Shown piece after piece: positions 58,287 to 64,000 of a stretch of DNA of 64,000 nucleotides. A program made the position numbers and the translations under genes. Within the stretch, counting starts at the first letter, position 1. Each line of letters starts with the position of its first letter. The stretch covers positions 2,046,001 through 2,110,000 of the forward strand of contig NC_014220.1 of assembly GCF_000092405.1 (NCBI RefSeq). The letters run 5' to 3'. The stretch comes from Syntrophothermus lipocalidus DSM 12680 (GTDB taxonomy: Bacteria > Bacillota > Syntrophomonadia > Syntrophomonadales > Syntrophothermaceae). Below the pieces are notes generated by a model. That model was not told where the DNA came from. It did not search any database and saw nothing but the letters and a program-made list of their open reading frames with translations.

Positions 58287-59192
58287 TTATAGGAAGTTAT
58301 CCGGGTCATCAGGCCGGTACACGCTCAAAGGAGGCTTGGCTCCTTCTTCCAGCTTCAAGCTGGCTTCATAAGGCCCGAATAACTCGTTGACGTCCTTGAT
58401 CAGCTTGCGGTTCAGAAGCATCAAAGGAAGGCCCACCGGGCAAGCCCGCTCGCATTCACCGCACTCTACGCAGCGCCCAGCTATGTGCATGGCCCTTACC
58501 ACATGGTACATCCAGTTGTCAGCCAGGTTAACCTCCCGGCCCACCCACTGGGGACGGGTCTCGTCGAAGATGCATTTCCGGCAGTTGCAGGCCACACAGA
58601 TCTGCCGGCAGGCGTAACAGCGGATGCACCGAGAAAACATCTCGGCAAAGAATTCGTATCGCTCGGCCGAGGTCATGGCTTCTATCCTTTTTACGTCCGC
58701 GAACCTCTCCCCTTCCAGGTGAGGCGCCTGCTCGCTGCCCAAAAGCTCGTCGAATACCACCGGGTTCGGATGAACGCACTGGCGGCACTTGGCTGCAAGC
58801 CCTTCGCTGTCCGGCTTGCCGGCTAAGCCCGAATCTGCCCAGGCCGCGGCCACCGGATCCTTCATGCCCGGACAAGGAATACCTATGATATAAAGCCTTT
58901 CCCTGGCAAACTGGTTATCCTCGATCAGCCGCACCACGCCGCGGGAATCGCATCCTTTAACGAAAATGCCTATTTTTTCATGTCCGTCGCGGTAATCCAG
59001 AAGATAGGTGCTCAAGTTGTTGATACAGAATTCGTCGAAAACCAGCCTGTCTGCCTCTTCAGTACTGCGTATTACCGCTAGGTTGCTGCGGAACGGCTGG
59101 GCTCCCTTTTCCCAGCCCAGTATCAAGTCTACCTTCTGGTTTGCTAAAAGCCGTTTCGCTACCTCACGTACCTGGCTCGTAAGTTCTTTCAT
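58287..59192 (-). CDS. flxC: FlxC-like Fe-S subunit
   Basis: A 301-aa iron-sulfur protein. An N-terminal domain of the FrhB/FlxC type has VKGCDSRGVVRLIE and IPCPGMKD. Further cysteines follow in KCRQCVHP. Two clusters follow: CIRCYACRQICVACNCRKC, and CVECGECERACPVG. The ATG at 59192 overlaps the flxD stop (ATGA), so translation is coupled. It probably wires FlxB to FlxD/HdrA. Order hdrC-B-A-flxD-C-B-A mirrors the known flxABCD-hdrABC clusters. Confidence 0.88.
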   Translation of the reverse strand: MKELTSQVREVAKRLLANQKVDLILGWEKGAQPFRSNLAVIRSTEEADRLVFDEFCINNLSTYLLDYRDGHEKIGIFVKGCDSRGVVRLIEDNQFARERLYIIGIPCPGMKDPVAAAWADSGLAGKPDSEGLAAKCRQCVHPNPVVFDELLGSEQAPHLEGERFADVKRIEAMTSAERYEFFAEMFSRCIRCYACRQICVACNCRKCIFDETRPQWVGREVNLADNWMYHVVRAMHIAGRCVECGECERACPVGLPLMLLNRKLIKDVNELFGPYEASLKLEEGAKPPLSVYRPDDPDNFL

Positions 59193-59623
59193 TTGGCATC
59201 CCTCAACTTTCTGGCGGGTCCGACTTTTCGTACATCGCCGACCACTTTGGTTATCACGTCTGCGAATTTCTGCCCTTCCGACCCCGATATCCAGGCAGTG
59301 TGGTAACGTTCGGGCTCAAACCCCAGGTATTCTAGGAAGTTCTTCATCAGGGTGTGGCGCCTTCTGGCGTAATAATTGCCACTACCATAGTGGCAGTCTC
59401 CGGGGTGTCACCCAGAAACCAGCACCCCGTCCGCTCCCTGACTGAAAGCCCGCATAACGAACTGCGGGTCGATGCGACCCGAGCAGGGAACCCTAATTAC
59501 ACGCACATCGGCCGGGTACTGCAACCGGTTAAGACCTGCCAGGTCCGCTCCGGCGTAAGAACACCAGTTGCAGGCAAAGGCGATAATCTTCGGTTCCCAG
59601 CCGCTCCCATTATCTATAGACAC
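59189..59623 (-). CDS. flxD: FlxD/MvhD-like selenoprotein
   Basis: A 144-aa MvhD/FlxD [2Fe-2S] protein read through TGA at 59408-59410. Motifs: [22 protein letters not shown], and SG-Sec-HPGDCHY, where other MvhD proteins have Cys or Sec before HxGDCHY. The sequence after TGA continues MvhD homology (GNYYARRRH...[11 protein letters not shown]). A bSECIS-like hairpin follows at 59377-59395. It links HdrA to the Flx subunits, as MvhD does for hydrogenase in methanogens. Confidence 0.92.
59377..59395 (-). promoter_or_regulatory. bSECIS-like hairpin of flxD
   Basis: A perfect 8-bp stem UGCCACUA/UAGUGGCA with loop UGG begins 12 bases after the UGA. Position, stem length and guanines in the apical loop fit bacterial SECIS elements. 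Confidence 0.8.
59408..59410 (-). other. Selenocysteine codon (TGA) in flxD
   Basis: An in-frame TGA at codon 72 in the MvhD active motif. Homology continues without a shift on both sides. Confidence 0.85.
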
Positions 59624-61596
59624 AGTGCATCCACCTCCGCCACTATTTGTTCATCGGTGAAGCCCTTCAGATTAAGAGCCCCGGACCGGCAGGCCCCGAC
59701 ACAGGCTCCGCAGCCCTGACACAAACCCTCGTTGACCGAAGCCACTTTCCGCTCTATCACATGACCGTGACTCCGTTCCTGAACGGCTTTCATGCTGATA
59801 GCTTTGTACGGGCAGATCGGTACACACAACTCGCAACCGGAGCATTTGGAAGCATCCACTTCCGAAACCATCGGCTGCGTGGCCAACTCACTCTTGGAGA
59901 ACAGCGCGCACACCTTGACCGCCGCAGCACTGGCTTGGGCCACGGTATCCGGTATGTCCTTAGGCCCCTGACAAGCCCCGGCCAGGTATACCCCTCCGGT
60001 GAAAGTCTCCACCGGCTGGAGCTTGGGATGGGCTTCCTGGAAGAAACCGTCTTTGTCAGTAGAAAAGCCCACCAATTTGGCAATCTCCTCAGCCCCGCGG
60101 GCTGGTACCATAGCCGTAGCCAAAACCACCATGTCCACCTCTACCTCGATTGGCCTTCCCAAAAGGGTATCCTCGCTCTTTAACACCAGGCGGTCCCCGC
60201 GCGGGTAGATCTTGCTGACCCGGCCGCGGATGTATTTGGCCCCGGCTTTGAGCGAACGCTGGTAGAACTCCTCGTAGCTCTTGCCAGCAGTACGGACGTC
60301 CATGTAAAACACGTACGCTTCAGCCCCTGGTATCTTTTCCAGGACCTGCATAGCGTGCTTAGCCGTGTACATGCAGCAGGCCCGGGAACAGTAGGTCTTG
60401 CCTTTGGTGTCGTCCCTTGAACCCACACATTTGATAAAAGCTACGCTTTCCGGTATTTTACCGTCCGAAGGCCGCTTGATCTTGCCCCCGGTGGGACCGG
60501 AAGCGTTGACCAAACGTTCGAAATGTAGACCGGTGATGACGTCTGGATACTGTCCGTATCCGTATTCGCCGTAAGTCTGGGTCCAATCGAATAGATCAAA
60601 CCCGGTAGCCATAACAATAGCTCCAACATTCTCCGTAACTATTTCATCTTTGTCCTCGAAGTTTATCGCTCCGGTAGGGCAAAGCTTGTCGCACACGCCG
60701 CACTTGCCGGTCTTGAACTTCCGGCAGTTAGCAGCGTCGATAACCGGTTTGTTGGGCACGGCTTGAGGAAAAGCCTTGTAAATTGCGGTCCTGGTCCCCA
60801 AGCCGAGGTCGAACTCGCTCTTCAAGTTCCTGCTCGGGCACTTGGTCTCGCAGGTCCCGCAGCCGTTGCATTTGTCCCAATCCACGTATTTCGCCTTGCG
60901 GCGAATCGTTACCGTGAAGTTGCCGATATATCCGTTGACAGCCTCCACTTCGGAGTAGGTATACATCTTAATGTTAGGGTGCTGCGCCACAGCAACCATC
61001 TTGGGTGTGCTTATTCAGGCCGAGCAGTCTAAGGTCGGGAAGGTCTTGTCCAGCTGGACCATCCTTCCCCCGATGGTGGCCTCCCGCTCCACCAGTATAA
61101 CCTCGTATCCGGCATCGGCGATATCCAAGGCTGACTGCATCCCGGCAATACCCCCGCCGATAACCAGAGCCCGCTTGGTGATGGGAATGGTTCCGGAGGT
61201 GAGGGGCTTGTTCTTCAAGACTTTGAAAACAGCCATTCGGATGAGGTCGATGGCCTTCTTAGTCGCCTGGCCTTTATCAGAATGAACCCATGAGTCCTGC
61301 TCGCGGATGTTCACCATTTCGAAAAGGTAAGGGTTCAATCCTCCGTCGGCTATGGCCTTGCGGAAAGTGTTTTCATGCATGCGGGGTGAACACGAAGCCA
61401 CGACTACCTGTTCGAGCCGGTGTTCCTTAATCGACTTCTTGATGAGGTCCTGTCCCGGGTCAGAACACATGTATTTGTAGTTGGTCGCGAAAACCACTCC
61501 GGGCATGGTAAGGGCTTCTTTGGCCACCCGTTCCGTGTCGATAACCCCCGCGATATTGGTTCCGCAGTCGCATACGAATACACCTACTCTTTTCAC
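59614..61596 (-). CDS. hdrA: HdrA-like selenoprotein
   Basis: About 655-660 aa, with TGA at 61015-61017 read as selenocysteine (residue 194). The N-terminal [4Fe-4S] domain ([32 protein letters not shown]) is followed by FAD motif [16 protein letters not shown]. The conserved TFPTLDCSA[12 protein letters not shown] has Sec in a position that is Cys in most HdrA. Four further [4Fe-4S] motifs follow ([44 protein letters not shown]). HdrA is the electron-bifurcating flavin subunit. The GTG at 61596 overlaps the hdrB stop. Confidence 0.95.
60978..60997 (-). promoter_or_regulatory. bSECIS-like hairpin of hdrA
   Basis: GGU(U)GCUG pairs with CAGCACC around loop UGGCG, starting 17 bases after the UGA. 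The bulged U and loop guanines suit a bacterial SECIS. Confidence 0.75.
61015..61017 (-). other. Selenocysteine codon (TGA) in hdrA
   Basis: An in-frame TGA inside the LDCSAx motif. The two halves lie in the same frame and together match one HdrA. Confidence 0.88.
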
Positions 61597-62819
61597 TCTT
61601 TGCTCACCTCCTCAGCCCCGCTCTTAGCCTCTTTCTTTAAAAACGCTTCTGCGACCTTGACTGCCTTTTCTTTATCCTGGGCCATCATCTGGGCTACTTT
61701 CTTCATCTTCTCCGGGTCCTTGCTGAACAAACGAGCTGCTTGCTCGACCTTCTCCTGGTCATCCGGGAAAAGCCGCTCGGCGAGCTTCACCGCGCCTTTG
61801 TTGAGCTCCACGGGCTGCGTTTTCTCTCCTGACTCGGGTGCCGGTTCCTCGGTCGATTTTTTCTCTAGCTGTCCCTGTTGTGTAGCTTCGGCGATTCTTT
61901 CGGAAATCTTCTGAGCCTTCTTTCCTTCTGGCTCGGCAGGCGGTTCCTCCATCTCCTGCGGTAGATGAGTTATGTGATAAAAGGCCTCCACGAAGTGGCG
62001 GTCGATACCGACTTCTTTGGGAGATACACCGCAAGCAACCGCTACCAGTTCGGTGATGTAATAAACGGGCAGGTTAAACTTGACCCCAAACGTTTTTTCT
62101 ACCTGGCTTTGGCGCATGTCCAGGTTCATATGGCAGAGCGGGCAGGCGGTCACTATGCTGTCTGCCCCCTGCTCAACGGCGTTCTTAAGTATCGCGTAGG
62201 TCATCTTGAGGCCTACATCCGGTCTCATGGTAACGAGCGAAGCCCCGCAGCACTCCGTCTGGTACGACCACTTGACCGGGTTCGCTCCCAAAACCTTCAT
62301 TATTTTGTCCATGGACTGGGGGTACTCCGGGTCATCAAACCCCGTGTATTCGACCGGTCTTACCAAGAGGCAGCCATAGTAACAGGCCGGTTTCATCCCT
62401 TTCAAAGGATTTGTCACCTTGGCAGCAATGGCCTCCAGCCCTACCGTCTGCACCAGCACTTCTAATATCGATAAGGTACGGTTGCTGGCAGTGTAAGGCA
62501 TGCCTATGGCCTCCCGAACCCTCTCGGCCAGCTCCGCGTCCTCGCGCACCCGGTGTTCGGTAGCGCGGGACCGGCTGTAACAGGCGGCGCAAGGGGCCAA
62601 AACATCCAGTCCTTCTTTTTCCGCTATGGCAAGATTCCGGGCGGGAAGAGCAACCGATAACAGTTTGGTGGTGCTGTGGGCCGAAGTCGCCCCGCAGCAG
62701 CCCCAGCCCGGGATCTCCTCCAATTCCACCCCCAAAACCGATGCTGTTTTCTGGGTAGAAAGGTTGTACTCGATGGCACTGGCATCCAAGGAGCATCCGG
62801 GATAGTAAGCCAGCTTCAA
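61593..62819 (-). CDS. hdrB: HdrB-like subunit with C-terminal extension
   Basis: A 408-aa HdrB. Both CCG domains are present: YPGCSLDAS, WGCCGATS, APCAACY, and YYGCLLV, TECCGASL, TACPLCHMN. They bind the non-cubane clusters that cleave disulfides. Typical HdrB ends near residue 300; here about 110 extra residues follow, lysine/glutamate-rich with alanine (repeated KVAQMM/KVAEAF-like helices). The start is a TTG at 62819 overlapping the hdrC stop. The extension has no family match and may bind a partner. Confidence 0.92.
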   Translation of the reverse strand: MKLAYYPGCSLDASAIEYNLSTQKTASVLGVELEEIPGWGCCGATSAHSTTKLLSVALPARNLAIAEKEGLDVLAPCAACYSRSRATEHRVREDAELAERVREAIGMPYTASNRTLSILEVLVQTVGLEAIAAKVTNPLKGMKPACYYGCLLVRPVEYTGFDDPEYPQSMDKIMKVLGANPVKWSYQTECCGASLVTMRPDVGLKMTYAILKNAVEQGADSIVTACPLCHMNLDMRQSQVEKTFGVKFNLPVYYITELVAVACGVSPKEVGIDRHFVEAFYHITHLPQEMEEPPAEPEGKKAQKISERIAEATQQGQLEKKSTEEPAPESGEKTQPVELNKGAVKLAERLFPDDQEKVEQAARLFSKDPEKMKKVAQMMAQDKEKAVKVAEAFLKKEAKSGAEEVSKE

Positions 62820-63385
62820 CTCCGGTCACCCCCCATCTGCCTTACCCGTTCAAATATGTTCTTCACTTCCTGCCTTCCTTTTACCGCAGCCGGCAGGAGG
62901 TGTACCTTACCCCTTGTAAACATGGGCAGGCCTAAATCCATGTCCTTGAAAAGCTGACCGGTCTTCAGGTTGAACTGCAAAGTCAGCTCTACCTCGTGAA
63001 CTCTTCCGTACTTCTCAACCAGATTCAGGAATGCCTGGTTAAAGGATGCTACCTTTTTGTCGGTGACAACCCCCTGAGCTAAAGCCTCCCGGCGCATAGC
63101 GTCCATTAGAGATGCTATATCCACCCCGCGCGGGCACCGGGCAGTGCAGGTTTCGCAGGTCGCGCATATCCATATGCTTTCGGCCTTCAGAGCCTCATCT
63201 ACCAACTCAAGCTGCAAGAGTCTTATAACTTGCCGGGGCGTATAGTCCATAGCAAAAGCCACAGGGCAACCGGCCGCGCACTTGCCGCACTGGTAGCAGA
63301 GACTGACCTCGGTACCGCTCTCCCGCTCGATACGCCGGATAAATTCCTTTTTGGCGGGATTGGGAGCCACCAAGACCCTCTCCAT
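62816..63385 (-). CDS. hdrC: HdrC-like Fe-S subunit
   Basis: A 189-aa HdrC with two [4Fe-4S] motifs, CYQCGKCAAGCPV and CATCETCTARCPRG, then a helical C-terminus that contacts HdrB. There are no transmembrane segments, so this is the soluble type. The ATG at 63385 has GAAGGGAG. It is the first gene of the hdr-flx operon, about 60 bp after a Rex-like operator. Confidence 0.93.
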   Translation of the reverse strand: MERVLVAPNPAKKEFIRRIERESGTEVSLCYQCGKCAAGCPVAFAMDYTPRQVIRLLQLELVDEALKAESIWICATCETCTARCPRGVDIASLMDAMRREALAQGVVTDKKVASFNQAFLNLVEKYGRVHEVELTLQFNLKTGQLFKDMDLGLPMFTRGKVHLLPAAVKGRQEVKNIFERVRQMGGDRS

Positions 63386-63443
63386 CTCCTTCTCTCCCTT
63401 CCGTAAATGTATTCAGCCCCAAATAGAGCATGATAGCCGGTAC

Positions 63444-63461
63444 TTGTTAATTAATTCACAG
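63444..63461. promoter_or_regulatory. Rex-type operator of the hdr-flx operon
   Basis: TTGTTAATTAATTCACAG, a near-perfect inverted repeat. Compared with the Clostridia-type Rex consensus TTGTTAANNNNTTAACAA it has two mismatches. It lies 59-76 bp upstream of the hdrC ATG. Rex releases DNA at high NADH, so the operon would be induced when NADH is high, fitting a complex that uses NADH. Confidence 0.7.
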
Positions 63462-64000
63462 ATGCTCGATATATCGCGGGTTTTCATATATTAAGTATCT
63501 TAATTTAAGGTCCCGGCAATTGCAAGCTGTATACACCAACTATATGCATTATGCAATAAAAACGGGGAGAACCCGATCAGGTTAAACTCCCTCCTACATC
63601 AGCTACTTATGCATCATTGAAGCGGTTACCTTTGCTAAATTAGGCAAACTTGCTTTCGCAATACATGTTCAGTTGGTCGTTCTTCCACACGAGGCATTCG
63701 GCCACTTTGATGCCTATCCCAAGGAACAAAGCTTTGACAGCCCTAAAACTGACTCATGATTAGGAAAGACTTTAAGAACTCTTTCTCGTTGGTAAAATTC
63801 CTCAATTGGCCATTTTTGTAAAAACCACTGCATCAACAATAATGACGATAAAAGGGGGAGAATCGTAATGAGCTACCAGAGCCACGTCCGCTCTGGGGCT
63901 TTGGGCCAATATCATTTAAACTCTGGCCCTGTATTAGACAGTCATGCGGACTCAACTCACCATCCTCCCCACTCGATGAATTCACCAGTCTGCCTCTTTT
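63462..64000. other. Gene-free right edge, possible transposase remnant
   Basis: No intact gene. On the minus strand near 63750-63840 a frame reads KWPIEEFYQRERVLKVFPNH then VLGLSKLC, which faintly resembles the C-terminal part of IS4-like transposases (WPIExFY...LGL). Stops interrupt it. I see no terminal inverted repeats. Confidence 0.3.

Noticed and set aside
60999-60999. A separate gene start at the ATG after the hdrA TGA
   Set aside because: The frame is continuous with the upstream HdrA part, lacks a ribosome site, and that ATG lies inside the SECIS region.

Overview
The window looks like chromosome from an anaerobic, probably spore-forming Clostridia-type Firmicute (Peptococcaceae/Syntrophomonadaceae-like). 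Evidence: strong AGGAGG ribosome sites with many GTG and TTG starts, a GerMN lipoprotein, the racE/gerM/rph/rdgB/yfcE neighbourhood known from Bacillus, a class I Fe-S fumarase, a 2-hydroxyacyl-CoA dehydratase/activator pair, and a complete HdrABC-FlxABCD electron-bifurcation operon. Species is not determinable from the sequence alone. Nearly all genes lie on the minus strand.

Layout. (1) 1-5240 is a decayed region: an HD-GYP gene with a damaged HD motif, a broken IS1182-type transposase, a PIN/Phd toxin-antitoxin pair, a dead CopG antitoxin, then tRNA-His, tRNA-Arg and tRNA-Gly. (2) 5244-7104 holds a dynamin-like GTPase behind a leader that I read as a fluoride (crcB-type) riboswitch with its own terminator. 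(3) 7250-36358 is an integrated element of about 29.1 kb in the 3' end of tRNA-Pro(TGG), bounded by a 31-bp direct repeat and short arm-type repeats. It carries integrase and excisionase, Dam-like methylase, RadC, ArdC, a VirD4/TraG coupling ATPase, a membrane-anchored CbxX-type AAA+ ATPase, ParM/ParR partition genes overlapped by an HD-GYP gene, two secreted anthrax-lethal-factor-like metalloproteases, other secreted proteins, HU, a primase-helicase fusion, a Rep-like protein with three 22-bp iterons, an XRE repressor and a second integrase. I see no relaxase and no VirB4. It therefore resembles an integrated plasmid with partial conjugation machinery. It also carries a three-copy hairpin/ribosome-site module, several likely ATT start codons, and tandem HTH cassettes whose operator-like sites have diverged together.

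(4) 36471-43934 is a housekeeping and energy cluster: yfcE, rdgB, rph, fumarase alpha and beta, an MBL hydrolase, the dehydratase pair, murI and gerM. (5) 44089-50035 carries a VWA/AAA+ pair with a small membrane protein, a LytTR regulator, an isochorismatase-like hydrolase and a radical SAM protein. (6) 50102-55891 carries an old-yellow-enzyme type reductase, a small unknown protein, a repeat-rich intergenic region, and a fused class III aminotransferase/acyl-thioester reductase. (7) 56107-63385 is the hdrC-hdrB-hdrA-flxD-flxC-flxB-flxA operon. HdrA and FlxD each contain an in-frame TGA at a conserved cysteine position, followed by a bSECIS-like hairpin, so both are very probably selenoproteins. 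A Rex-type NADH-sensing operator lies about 60 bp upstream of hdrC, fitting an NADH-linked complex.
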